Below, piece by piece: positions 1 to 6,390 of a stretch of 8,632 nucleotides of DNA. The notes under the pieces are model-generated. The model worked only from the letters and a program-made list of their open reading frames with translations. It ran no database searches and was not told the origin of the DNA. Made by a program: the position numbers and the translations under genes. The stretch is from Baumannia cicadellinicola str. Hc (Homalodisca coagulata) (GTDB taxonomy: Bacteria; Pseudomonadota; Gammaproteobacteria; Enterobacterales; Enterobacteriaceae): assembly GCF_000013185.1 (NCBI RefSeq), contig NC_007984.1, forward strand, positions 21,926 through 30,557, in the 5' to 3' direction. Numbering within the stretch: position 1 is the first letter of the stretch; each line of letters opens with the position of its first letter.

Positions 1-14
1 AATATGCTAATATT

Positions 15-30
15 ACTAATATTTATTAGT
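15..30 (-). terminator. Weak hairpin downstream of metR
   Basis: ACTAATA and TATTAGT form a 7-bp inverted repeat with a 2-nt centre, 24 bp past the metR stop. It has almost no G/C and no T-run follows on the minus strand, so it is at best a poor terminator. A direct repeat CTAATATT (7-14 and 16-23) overlaps it. In DNA this AT-rich such a repeat can arise by chance. Confidence 0.2.
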
Positions 31-53
31 TAATGAAATTATATTTATATATA

Positions 54-962
54 TTATATTAATGCAAGAGTTTTTACATAAGGTAAATAGATATTTGCAT
101 GTTGACAAGCTGATTTAATAAATGCTTCCGTTATTGGTTGTAGTTGCTCACCATCACGAACTGCCGCATAAAGACGACTCCATAATCCATCTCCCAGTGA
201 AATAGTTTTAATGATCCCTTGGCGCTCAAAACTTTCTACTGCCCAATGTGGCAGTGCAGCAATACCCATACGAGCTGATACCATTTGTATAAGCAATAAG
301 GTATTATCAACAGTTTTTAAAGTTGGATGAATTCCAGCTGGCTGCAGGAATTTACGTAAAATATCTATCCGGTTACGCTGTACTGGATAGATTAGTAATG
401 TTTCTTGGCATAAATCATGGGGTATTATTATAGACTTATGAGTAAGATAATGATTAGGTGCTAATACTAATCTTACTTCGTAATCAAACATTGGAGCGTA
501 ATATAGACCACTCCGTACTAGTATATCTGATGTTAGGACTAAATCTAGTTGACCCTGTTGCAATGCTGGTTGTGGATCAAATACAACACCTGAGCGAAAA
601 TCCATCATGACTTTTGGCCACTGTTGATGAAACTGAGTAAGTGCAGGAGTCAGCCACTGAATGCAACTATGACATTCAATTGCTAAACGAATAGTAGTTT
701 GGTGTGGTTTTTGACAAGTCTGCAGTGCCTGTTGTACTTGTGGTAAGATTTGTTCTGCTAGTTGTAGTAATATATTACCTTGTATAGTAAAGCGTAAAGG
801 TTGGCTTTTTCGCACAAATAGTCTAAACCCTAATCGATGTTCAAGATCACTTAATTGATGTGATAATGCTGATTGAGTTTGATGAATTTGCACAGCGGCA
901 GCTGCTAATGAACCGCTATTGCGTAACACTTGTAGAGTACGAAGATGCTTGAGTTCGATCAT
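54..962 (-). CDS. metR: LysR-type activator of methionine genes MetR
   Basis: Homocysteine-responsive LysR-family transcription factor that activates metE and other methionine genes in enterics. The 302-residue product matches E. coli MetR almost throughout: an N-terminal winged helix-turn-helix (about residues 18-40, around [11 protein letters not shown]) followed by [14 protein letters not shown], then a periplasmic-binding-protein-like effector domain (about 90-290) with the conserved [23 protein letters not shown] and [11 protein letters not shown] segments. It ends about 15 residues before the E. coli protein (317), losing only the poorly conserved tail. The ATG at 962 is the only reasonable start because an in-frame TGA lies four codons upstream. 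No Shine-Dalgarno sequence precedes it, and a MetR-type site overlaps this start region. It is transcribed away from metE, the usual metR-metE arrangement. Identification is very secure; the activity is inferred from the family. Confidence 0.96.
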   Translation of the reverse strand: MIELKHLRTLQVLRNSGSLAAAAVQIHQTQSALSHQLSDLEHRLGFRLFVRKSQPLRFTIQGNILLQLAEQILPQVQQALQTCQKPHQTTIRLAIECHSCIQWLTPALTQFHQQWPKVMMDFRSGVVFDPQPALQQGQLDLVLTSDILVRSGLYYAPMFDYEVRLVLAPNHYLTHKSIIIPHDLCQETLLIYPVQRNRIDILRKFLQPAGIHPTLKTVDNTLLLIQMVSARMGIAALPHWAVESFERQGIIKTISLGDGLWSRLYAAVRDGEQLQPITEAFIKSACQHANIYLPYVKTLALI

Positions 963-974
963 GAGAGTATTTCA
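962..974. promoter_or_regulatory. MetR binding site 1 (7/8 match)
   Basis: TGAGAGTATTTCA matches the MetR consensus TGAA-N5-TTCA at seven of eight defined positions. It overlaps the last base of the metR start codon (960-962), where a metR ribosome binding site would be expected. This suits a site that serves metE activation and also restrains metR. The site is seen in the sequence; the function is inferred from the consensus and from its place in the metR-metE gap. Confidence 0.6.
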
Positions 975-982
975 TATAGAAG

Positions 983-995
983 TGAATAATTTGCG
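983..995. promoter_or_regulatory. Candidate MetR binding site 2 (6/8 match)
   Basis: TGAATAATTTGCG keeps a perfect TGAA half-site and matches the other half at two of four bases. Its centre is 21 bp from the centre of site 1, two helical turns, so both sites would lie on the same DNA face. It directly abuts the candidate metE -35 at 997. This is what a LysR-type activator with a strong recognition site and a weaker promoter-proximal activation site would look like. Confidence 0.4.
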
Positions 996-996
996 C

Positions 997-1028
997 TTGT
1001 TAACTATACAGTATACCTTGATTATAGA
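997..1028 (+). promoter_or_regulatory. Candidate metE promoter
   Basis: Two overlapping sigma-70-like readings exist: TTGTTA (997-1002), 17 bp, GATTAT (1020-1025); or TTAACT (1000-1005), 17 bp, TATAGA (1023-1028). Each matches consensus at 8 of 12 positions. A weak promoter just downstream of the MetR sites is expected for an activator-dependent gene. Either way the met boxes (1026-1049) would cover the -10 edge and the transcription start. The exact start cannot be fixed from sequence. Confidence 0.45.
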
Positions 1029-1050
1029 CGTGTAAACATCTAGACGTCTT
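1010..1050 (-). promoter_or_regulatory. Candidate metR promoter region
   Basis: On the minus strand a perfect TATAAT occupies 1026-1021, with only a poor -35 (AAGACG, 1050-1045) 18 bp upstream. An alternative is TTTACA (1036-1031) with TATACT (1015-1010), a short 15-bp spacing. Both readings overlap the met boxes at 1026-1049, so a bound MetJ would be expected to block metR as well as metE. The choice between them is unresolved. Confidence 0.35.
1026..1049. promoter_or_regulatory. MetJ operator: three tandem met boxes
   Basis: Three abutting 8-mers match the met box consensus AGACGTCT: AGACGTGT (1026-1033, 7/8), AAACATCT (1034-1041, 6/8) and AGACGTCT (1042-1049, 8/8), together 21 of 24. MetJ, the S-adenosylmethionine-dependent methionine repressor, binds cooperatively to such tandem boxes, one dimer per box. 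The array lies between the candidate metE -10 and the metE ribosome binding site and overlaps both candidate metR promoters. No metJ is in the window, so whether the operator is still used is unknown. Confidence 0.75.
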
Positions 1051-1054
1051 AATT

Positions 1055-1059
1055 GGAGA
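1055..1059 (+). promoter_or_regulatory. metE ribosome binding site
   Basis: GGAGA lies 5 nt upstream of the ATG at 1065. It decides the start: the in-frame TTG at 1053 overlaps this element and has no counterpart in E. coli MetE, whose N-terminus (MTILNHTLGFPR) aligns with the ATG at 1065. Confidence 0.8.
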
Positions 1060-1064
1060 AGCTC

Positions 1065-3359
1065 ATGACCATTTTAAGTCATATATTAGGTTTTCCGCGC
1101 ATCGGCTTACACCGTGAATTAAAAAGAGCACAGGAAAGTTATTGGGATGGGCATATAACTCAGCAGCAGTTACTAAATACAGGGCGAGAACTACGTGCGT
1201 GTCACTGGCAACAGCAGAAACAAGCTGGTTTAAATATGCTTCCAGTAGGTGATTTTGCCTGGTACGATCATGTTCTTACTACTAGTCTAATGCTAGATAA
1301 TGTGCCAGTACGTCATCGTAATGACGATGGTTCTAGTAATATTGATACCTTATACCGCATTGGGCGGGGCAACGCACCAACTGGTCAACCAGTAGTAGCA
1401 TCTGAAATGACTAAATGGTTTAATACAAACTACCATTATATTGTGCCAGAATTTACCGTTGGTCAGCAATTTCGCTTAGGCTGGACTCAATTAATAGAAG
1501 AAGTTGACGAAGCATTAGCATTAGGTTATAATATTAAACCAATACTACTTGGTCCAATTAGCTATCTGTGGCTAGGTAAAGCTAAGGAAAAGCATTTTGA
1601 CCGACTATCACTATTATCAGCATTATTACCTGTTTATCAGCAGATATTAGCATTACTGGCTCAACGTGGTATCGAATGGGTTCAAATTGATGAGCCAGCG
1701 TTAGTACTTGAGTTACCAACAGCATGGTGTAATGCTTACTATGATGCCTATACAGATGCTCTACAAGGATATAGTAAATTACTACTAACAACTTATTTTG
1801 ATAGCATCGGGCATCATCTGAATATCATAACTAATTTATCAGTACATGGTTTACATGTTGATTTAATTGCCGGAAATGATGATGTAGAAGTTTTACATCG
1901 TACTCTACCATCCAACTGGGTACTGTCTGCCGGAGTAATAAATGGCCGTAATGTTTGGCGTGCTGATTTACCAAGTAAGTTTAAGCAACTACGTTCATTA
2001 GTTGGTCAGCGAGAACTTTGGGTAGGATCATCTTGTTCGCTATTACATAGTCCTATCGATTTAAGCATTGAGACTAGAATGGATCCAGAAGTAAAAAGTT
2101 GGTTTGCTTTTACTATACAAAAATGTAATGAATTAAAATTATTATGTAATGCGCTTAATAGGTTAGATGATACTAAATATCAAGCAATATTAGCTGACTA
2201 TAGTGCACCTCTGTGGGCACGTCAGACATCAGAAAAAGTTCACAATCGACAGGTTAAAATACGGACAGAGCAAATTACTGAAAATCATAGTCAACGCCAG
2301 CAACATTACTTAGATCGAATAAATGTTCAGCGTGCACGATTCAATTTACCAATATTACCTACAACTACTATTGGTTCTTTCCCACAAACTACTGCAATAC
2401 GCAGTTTACGTCTTGATTTAAAAAGTGGTCGAATAGATAACGAGTATTATAAAAACGCTATTTGTAACCATATTAAGCAAGCAATTACTGAACAAGATGC
2501 ATTAGGACTAGATGTTTTAGTACACGGAGAGGCTGAACGTAATGATATGGTAGAATATTTTGGTGAGCATTTAAATGGCTTTATATTTACCCAGAATGGA
2601 TGGGTACAAAGTTATGGCTCTCGTTGTGTGAAACCACCAATTATAATTGGTGATATCAGTCGTCCAAAACCAATTACCGTAGAATGGGCATGGTATGCTC
2701 AATCTTTGACTCAAAAACCAGTAAAAGGTATGCTAACTGGACCAGTAACAATTCTGTGTTGGTCTTTTCCACGTGAAGATCTTGACCGTAAAACTATTGC
2801 TAGGCAAATAGCTTTAGCATTACGTGATGAAGTAATAGATCTAGAAAATGCTGGTATAGGAATTATTCAAATTGATGAACCTGCTTTACGTGAAGGTTTA
2901 CCTTTAAAATATTCTGCGTGGAAAGAATATTTGACTTGGGCCGTAGAAGCATTCCGCTTAAATGCAGCAGTAGCTAAAAATAATACACAGATTCACACTC
3001 ATATGTGTTATAGTGAATTTAACGATATTATGGATTCTATCATTGCAATGGATGCCGATGTAATAACGATTGAAACTTCTCGTTCTAATATGAAGTTACT
3101 TGATACCTTCAAACAATACCAATATCCTAACGATATTGGACCTGGAGTATATGATATTCATTCACCTAACATACCTAGCGAAGATGATATAATTCAGTTA
3201 CTACGTAAAGCGGCTCAAGTTATACCAATAAAACGTTTATGGGTTAATCCAGACTGCGGTTTAAAAACTCGTACCTGGTTAGAAACACGCAAAGCATTAT
3301 CTAATATGGTTAATGCAGCACATAAACTAAGAAGAGAAGAAGAATATAACAGGTCATAG
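1065..3359 (+). CDS. metE: Cobalamin-independent methionine synthase MetE
   Basis: Transfers a methyl group from 5-methyltetrahydropteroyl-tri-L-glutamate to homocysteine, the final step of methionine synthesis, without vitamin B12. The 764-residue protein matches E. coli MetE (753) along its whole length. An N-terminal barrel (about 1-350) carries [14 protein letters not shown] and [11 protein letters not shown]; the catalytic C-terminal barrel (about 425-764) carries [24 protein letters not shown] and [10 protein letters not shown]. All four zinc ligands are present: His646, Cys648 (HMC), Glu670 (TIETSRS) and Cys731 (NPDCGLKTR), corresponding to E. coli His641, Cys643, Glu665 and Cys726. 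The extra length is about five internal residues and a short charged C-terminal tail. It is divergent from metR and preceded by MetR and MetJ sites, so activation by MetR with homocysteine and repression by MetJ are expected. It ends at a strong terminator. It appears fully functional. Confidence 0.98.
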   Translation: MTILSHILGFPRIGLHRELKRAQESYWDGHITQQQLLNTGRELRACHWQQQKQAGLNMLPVGDFAWYDHVLTTSLMLDNVPVRHRNDDGSSNIDTLYRIGRGNAPTGQPVVASEMTKWFNTNYHYIVPEFTVGQQFRLGWTQLIEEVDEALALGYNIKPILLGPISYLWLGKAKEKHFDRLSLLSALLPVYQQILALLAQRGIEWVQIDEPALVLELPTAWCNAYYDAYTDALQGYSKLLLTTYFDSIGHHLNIITNLSVHGLHVDLIAGNDDVEVLHRTLPSNWVLSAGVINGRNVWRADLPSKFKQLRSLVGQRELWVGSSCSLLHSPIDLSIETRMDPEVKSWFAFTIQKCNELKLLCNALNRLDDTKYQAILADYSAPLWARQTSEKVHNRQVKIRTEQITENHSQRQQHYLDRINVQRARFNLPILPTTTIGSFPQTTAIRSLRLDLKSGRIDNEYYKNAICNHIKQAITEQDALGLDVLVHGEAERNDMVEYFGEHLNGFIFTQNGWVQSYGSRCVKPPIIIGDISRPKPITVEWAWYAQSLTQKPVKGMLTGPVTILCWSFPREDLDRKTIARQIALALRDEVIDLENAGIGIIQIDEPALREGLPLKYSAWKEYLTWAVEAFRLNAAVAKNNTQIHTHMCYSEFNDIMDSIIAMDADVITIETSRSNMKLLDTFKQYQYPNDIGPGVYDIHSPNIPSEDDIIQLLRKAAQVIPIKRLWVNPDCGLKTRTWLETRKALSNMVNAAHKLRREEEYNRS

Positions 3360-3376
3360 CTTGAAGTAAGTATTTA

Positions 3377-3400
3377 CCAGACTAAAATCCAGACTAAAAA
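3377..3400. repeat. Tandem 12-bp duplication
   Basis: CCAGACTAAAAT (3377-3388) is followed directly by CCAGACTAAAAA (3389-3400), identical except for the last base. The left arm of the metE terminator (AAAATCCAGACTA, 3384-3396) spans the junction between the two copies. The duplication therefore supplies the A-rich base of the stem. Confidence 0.8.
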
Positions 3401-3432
3401 TAGTAGTATTATAGTCTGGATTTTCTTCTTTT
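3384..3432 (+). terminator. Rho-independent terminator of metE
   Basis: AAAATCCAGACTA (3384-3396) and TAGTCTGGATTTT (3412-3424) pair perfectly over 13 bp around a 15-nt loop, followed by a T-rich tail (CTTCTTTT, 3425-3432). It starts 25 bp after the metE stop. It is the most convincing terminator in the window and isolates metE from rmuC. Confidence 0.85.
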
Positions 3433-3434
3433 AA

Positions 3435-3633
3435 TATTGTCTCGCTACTAAATATCTTCAACTTTTCGCTAAAAGTTATTAGTCTATCCTACATACATAT
3501 TAATATATCCCTTATAAGCTAAGGGTAAGGTAAACTTATTGAAGTAATAATAATTTTTTATTAGCCATCTATCTATCATAAAATTATGGAGTATAAAATA
3601 CCCTTTTTCCTCATAATAAATTGAGCATAACTA
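3435..3633. other. Gene-free spacer between metE and rmuC
   Basis: I see no coding sequence, tRNA or recognisable remnant here. In E. coli ysgA and udp lie between metE and rmuC; nothing resembling either was detected by eye. Two small hairpins are present: AACTTTT-CGCT-AAAAGTT (3460-3477, 7-bp stem, 4-nt loop) and CCCTTA-TAAGC-TAAGGG (3509-3525, 6-bp stem, 5-nt loop). Neither has a T-run. A promoter for rmuC must lie here because the metE terminator is upstream, but only isolated -10-like words (TATCAT 3574-3579, TATAAA 3592-3597, CATAAT 3612-3617) without good -35 partners are visible. Confidence 0.6.
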
Positions 3634-5118
3634 ATGGATTCCCTACTATTATATAGTATTATTGGTTGTATATTCTTTCTGTTAGGAATACTAATTAGTT
3701 GGCTTATAGCTAATCTATTATATCAAAATAAATGCTTAGAACGCGAGAATAAATTATCTAGTTTAGCACAGCAGTTACAAATTGCTTATCAGAAACTTGA
3801 ACAAAAGCTCTTTCAAGAAGAGCAGACAAAACAAGAATTATATAGTAGGCTTGCAGTTACTGAAGAACGTCTAATTTTTTTAGATCATTTGCGTCAGGAG
3901 TGTAAACATCTTAGTCAGGAATTACGCGTAGAACAGGAAAAAAATAGTAATCTTAAAGCTGAACTACGAGGAGTAACTATTTGTTTAGAAGAGACGAAGT
4001 TAGCAGCTAAAGAACATAAGCTTCTTCTTATTAAGAATGAACAAGAATTATCATCACAGTTTGAAAATCTTGCCTATAGAATTGTTGAACAAAGTAAATA
4101 CCAAGTAAGTGAACATAACCAGCAAAGTATCGAACAACTACTGATTCCATTGCGTGAACAATTAGATGGTTTCCGTAGACAAATGCAGGAAAGTTTTAGC
4201 TATGAAGCACGCGAACGCCATACTTTAGCCCATGAAATTAGTAATTTACAGCAACTTCATATCCACATGGCTCAAGAAGCTCTTAATTTAACTAGAGCTC
4301 TAAAAGGTGATAATAAAATACAGGGACATTGGGGCGAAATAGTACTTAGTCGTGTTCTTGAAGCATCTGGTCTACGTGAAGGGCATGAATTTAATACTCA
4401 GGTCAATCTTCAGCATGATGAAGAACGGAGACTACAACCAGATGTTATAGTACGATTACCACAGGGTAAGGATGTAATCATTGATGCAAAAATGTCTCTC
4501 GTAGCTTATGAACGCTACTTTAATAGCGATAATGCAGCAGATCGTAATTTAGCATTAACTGAACATATTAACTCACTACGTAATCATATTAAACAACTTG
4601 GTAAAAAAGATTATCCACGATTACTAGGTTTAAAATCTTTAGATTATATTTTAATGTTTATACCAGTTGAACCTGCTTTCATGGTAGCTATTAATCATCA
4701 TCCTGAGCTGATTAGTGAAGCTCAAGCGAATAATATTATGCTAGTTAGTCCTACTACATTATTAGTTGCATTACGGACGATCCATAATTTATGGCGTTAT
4801 GAATACCAAAGTCAAAATGCTCAGAAGATTGCAGATCGTGCTACAAGGTTATACGATAAATTCCGTCTATTTATCGATGATATGAATCATATAGGTCAAA
4901 GTATAGAAAAATTAGAGTCTAGTTATCAACTAGCTATTAAAAAATTAGCTTATGGCCGTGGTAATCTGATTAGTCAGGCAGAAGTATTCAGGAAACTAGG
5001 AGTAGCAATAAAACGTCCAATAACATTGCTACCTATTAATAGTCAAGATAATAGTAGTATTTCATTAAATGAACAATTTTGTTCTGAAGAATTAGAAGAT
5101 GAAAGTAATCCTCTATAG
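3634..5118 (+). CDS. rmuC: RmuC family DNA recombination/maintenance protein
   Basis: RmuC limits certain inversions and other DNA rearrangements in E. coli and has a core related to restriction-endonuclease-like nucleases; its precise reaction is poorly defined. The 494-residue product has an N-terminal membrane segment (about 4-29, mostly I, L, F), a long Q/E/K-rich coiled coil (about 32-190), then the RmuC core (about 195-440). Core motifs are ALKGDNKIQGHWGE (223-235 region), LEASGLREG, QPDVIVRLPQGKDVIIDAK (PD at 269-270, DAK at 284-286) and IMLVSPTTLLVALRTI. It is slightly longer than E. coli RmuC (475), mainly in the N-terminal coiled coil. The ATG at 3634 directly precedes the membrane segment, but the upstream Shine-Dalgarno (TTGAG, 3621-3625) is weak. 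It is convergent with metA. The family call is secure; the cellular role here is inferred. Confidence 0.93.
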   Translation: MDSLLLYSIIGCIFFLLGILISWLIANLLYQNKCLERENKLSSLAQQLQIAYQKLEQKLFQEEQTKQELYSRLAVTEERLIFLDHLRQECKHLSQELRVEQEKNSNLKAELRGVTICLEETKLAAKEHKLLLIKNEQELSSQFENLAYRIVEQSKYQVSEHNQQSIEQLLIPLREQLDGFRRQMQESFSYEARERHTLAHEISNLQQLHIHMAQEALNLTRALKGDNKIQGHWGEIVLSRVLEASGLREGHEFNTQVNLQHDEERRLQPDVIVRLPQGKDVIIDAKMSLVAYERYFNSDNAADRNLALTEHINSLRNHIKQLGKKDYPRLLGLKSLDYILMFIPVEPAFMVAINHHPELISEAQANNIMLVSPTTLLVALRTIHNLWRYEYQSQNAQKIADRATRLYDKFRLFIDDMNHIGQSIEKLESSYQLAIKKLAYGRGNLISQAEVFRKLGVAIKRPITLLPINSQDNSSISLNEQFCSEELEDESNPL

Positions 5119-5208
5119 ATTTTATTAGGATAAAATTATGTTAATTGGGTTATAGAACTTTATATTACTTGATGTATTATGTTCGTAAAAGTGAATTTCA
5201 TGCATAAG

Positions 5209-5232
5209 CTTCTTTACTAAGAAGTAATTTTT
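5209..5232 (+). terminator. Candidate rmuC terminator over the metA stop codon
   Basis: CTTCTT (5209-5214), loop TACT, AAGAAG (5219-5224), then TAA and TTTTT (5228-5232) form a short intrinsic-terminator-like element on the plus strand. It includes the metA stop codon (5217-5219) and the last metA codons. No T-run follows it on the minus strand, so it should act mainly on rmuC transcripts. The stem is only 6 bp and contains two G-C pairs, so strength is uncertain. Confidence 0.45.
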
Positions 5233-6137
5233 AGTGATATCTCTTTTCTTGCTATAAAGTAATTTATCCAGTTAGAAAATAAAAGATAGCTGTGACTATT
5301 CCAGCTAATATTAGGTATTAAACTAGGATTATTTTTGGGAAAATAGTTAACTGGTATAGTTGGATTTAAGCCTTTTTTACAATCACGATGATATTCATTA
5401 GCTAGAGTTAAAAGATCATATTCAGGATGACCAGTAACAAATACCAGTTGTTTATCTGGACTAGTAAATAAATAAGCACCTACTTCGTTAGATTCCACTA
5501 AGATCTCTAAATCTGTATGTTGGCGAATAATATCTGTAGGAAAATCAGCATAGCGTGAATGAGGAGCTAAAAACGTTGGATCAAACCCCCTAGTTAGTAG
5601 GGCATTTTGGTTCATTGTATGATGTTGATAAATTCCAGATAGTTTAAACTTTCTAGTTTTTTTAGGTATTTTATAGAAAATATTGAGTGCTGCTTGTACT
5701 GCCCAGCATATAAATAATATCGATGTAACATGCTTTTTAGCCCAACGTAGTATACGGTTAATTTCAGGCCAAAATAAGACCTCACTAAAATTTAGTAGAC
5801 CTAATGGAGCTCCTGTAACTAATAAACCACTAAAGTAATCGTCTTTAATATCGTCAAAATTATCGTAAAATTTATTTATATGTTCCGCCGGAGTATTTTT
5901 TGATTTATGGTTATCAATGCGTAGTAATTGAATATTAATTTGTAATGGAGAATTAGCTAATAACCGTAAGAACTGGTTTTCCGCTTCAATTTTATTTGGC
6001 ATAAGATTAAGAATTAATATTTTTAGTGGAGATATTTTTATCATTTCAGTACTATTCTGCGAGTATGTCATGACAGATATATTTTTATTCTGCAAAAAAT
6101 CAACGGCAGGTAACGTGTCGTATACCATAATTGGCAT
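5217..6137 (-). CDS. metA: Homoserine O-succinyltransferase MetA
   Basis: Transfers succinyl from succinyl-CoA to homoserine, committing it to methionine. The 306-residue cytoplasmic protein is collinear with E. coli MetA (309). Catalytic residues are present: Cys144 in [11 protein letters not shown], His237 and Glu239 in VTGHPEYD, corresponding to E. coli Cys142, His235 and Glu237; the offset of two comes from a small insertion near residue 30. Gly113 (VTGAPLG) occupies the position of E. coli Gly111, where acetyl-CoA-using homologues carry Glu, so succinyl-CoA is the likely donor. The ATG at 6137 is chosen over an adjacent in-frame GTG (6140) because MPI is the family start and an AGGAGT lies upstream. 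It is downstream of plsB on the same strand but 253 bp away. No met boxes were found upstream. Confidence 0.96.
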   Translation of the reverse strand: MPIMVYDTLPAVDFLQNKNISVMTYSQNSTEMIKISPLKILILNLMPNKIEAENQFLRLLANSPLQINIQLLRIDNHKSKNTPAEHINKFYDNFDDIKDDYFSGLLVTGAPLGLLNFSEVLFWPEINRILRWAKKHVTSILFICWAVQAALNIFYKIPKKTRKFKLSGIYQHHTMNQNALLTRGFDPTFLAPHSRYADFPTDIIRQHTDLEILVESNEVGAYLFTSPDKQLVFVTGHPEYDLLTLANEYHRDCKKGLNPTIPVNYFPKNNPSLIPNISWNSHSYLLFSNWINYFIARKEISLKITS

Positions 6138-6145
6138 CACTTCTT

Positions 6146-6151
6146 ACTCCT
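6146..6151 (-). promoter_or_regulatory. metA ribosome binding site
   Basis: On the minus strand AGGAGT lies 8 nt upstream of the ATG at 6137 and 5 nt upstream of the in-frame GTG at 6140. The spacing suits the ATG, and the family alignment favours it. It is the clearest Shine-Dalgarno sequence in the window. Confidence 0.75.
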
Positions 6152-6177
6152 ATGCTATCAATATAATAATGATTAAG

Positions 6178-6206
6178 ATTATATTTTTTAGTAAAATTTA
6201 TGCTAT
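6178..6206 (-). promoter_or_regulatory. Candidate metA promoter
   Basis: On the minus strand a perfect TATAAT occupies 6183-6178, about 40 bp upstream of the metA start. The element 17 bp further upstream (ATAGCA, 6206-6201) matches the -35 consensus at only three of six bases. In sequence this AT-rich a chance TATAAT is common, so this remains tentative. Confidence 0.35.
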
Positions 6207-6221
6207 GATTTTATCTATTAT

Positions 6222-6337
6222 GAATAATTATTCTCATTTCTTAATTAAAATTAATTAAGTAAAATTTATTCTATAATCTATAGTATAGATATGATTTTAA
6301 TCATTCTATTAAATAGAAGTAAATAATTTTATTATTT
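6222..6337. repeat. Cluster of short AT-rich palindromes upstream of metA
   Basis: Six short inverted repeats crowd the plsB-metA gap: GAATAATTATTC (6222-6233); TTAATTAA-AA-TTAATTAA (6241-6258); ATCTATA-G-TATAGAT (6276-6290); ATGATT-TT-AATCAT (6291-6304); TTCTATT-A-AATAGAA (6304-6318); and AAATAAT-TTT-ATTATTT (6321-6337). The last four are nearly end to end. None has a GC-rich stem with a T-run, so no canonical plsB terminator is evident. The rest of the 6138-6390 gap holds no gene. High A+T content makes such repeats fairly likely by chance. Confidence 0.5.
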
Positions 6338-6390
6338 CTATATTTAGAGTAGATAAGACGATGCCAAAAAGTTGATGTTTTAGACTTAAT

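Noticed and set aside
172..179. AGACGACT, a 7/8 met-box-like word
   Set aside because: It is a single word within metR codons for the conserved WSRLYAAV stretch, with no adjacent box, so coding constraint explains it.
971..986. TTCA-N8-TGAA everted repeat as a separate operator
   Set aside because: It is simply the inner halves of the two proposed MetR sites and needs no separate explanation.
1053..1064. TTG start giving a four-residue extension of MetE
   Set aside because: The TTG overlaps the GGAGA ribosome binding site, and the family N-terminus aligns with the ATG at 1065.
1582..1791. Open frame of 69 codons on the minus strand inside metE
   Set aside because: It lies wholly antisense to a strongly conserved gene, has no ribosome binding site and resembles no known protein.
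6138..6140. GTG as the metA start
   Set aside because: The adjacent ATG at 6137 matches the family start MPI and has better spacing from AGGAGT.
6070..6258. Open frame of 62 codons on the plus strand over the metA start and upstream gap
   Set aside because: It overlaps the conserved metA N-terminus in antisense, and the rest is low-complexity I/N/S/Y translation of AT-rich spacer without a credible start signal.
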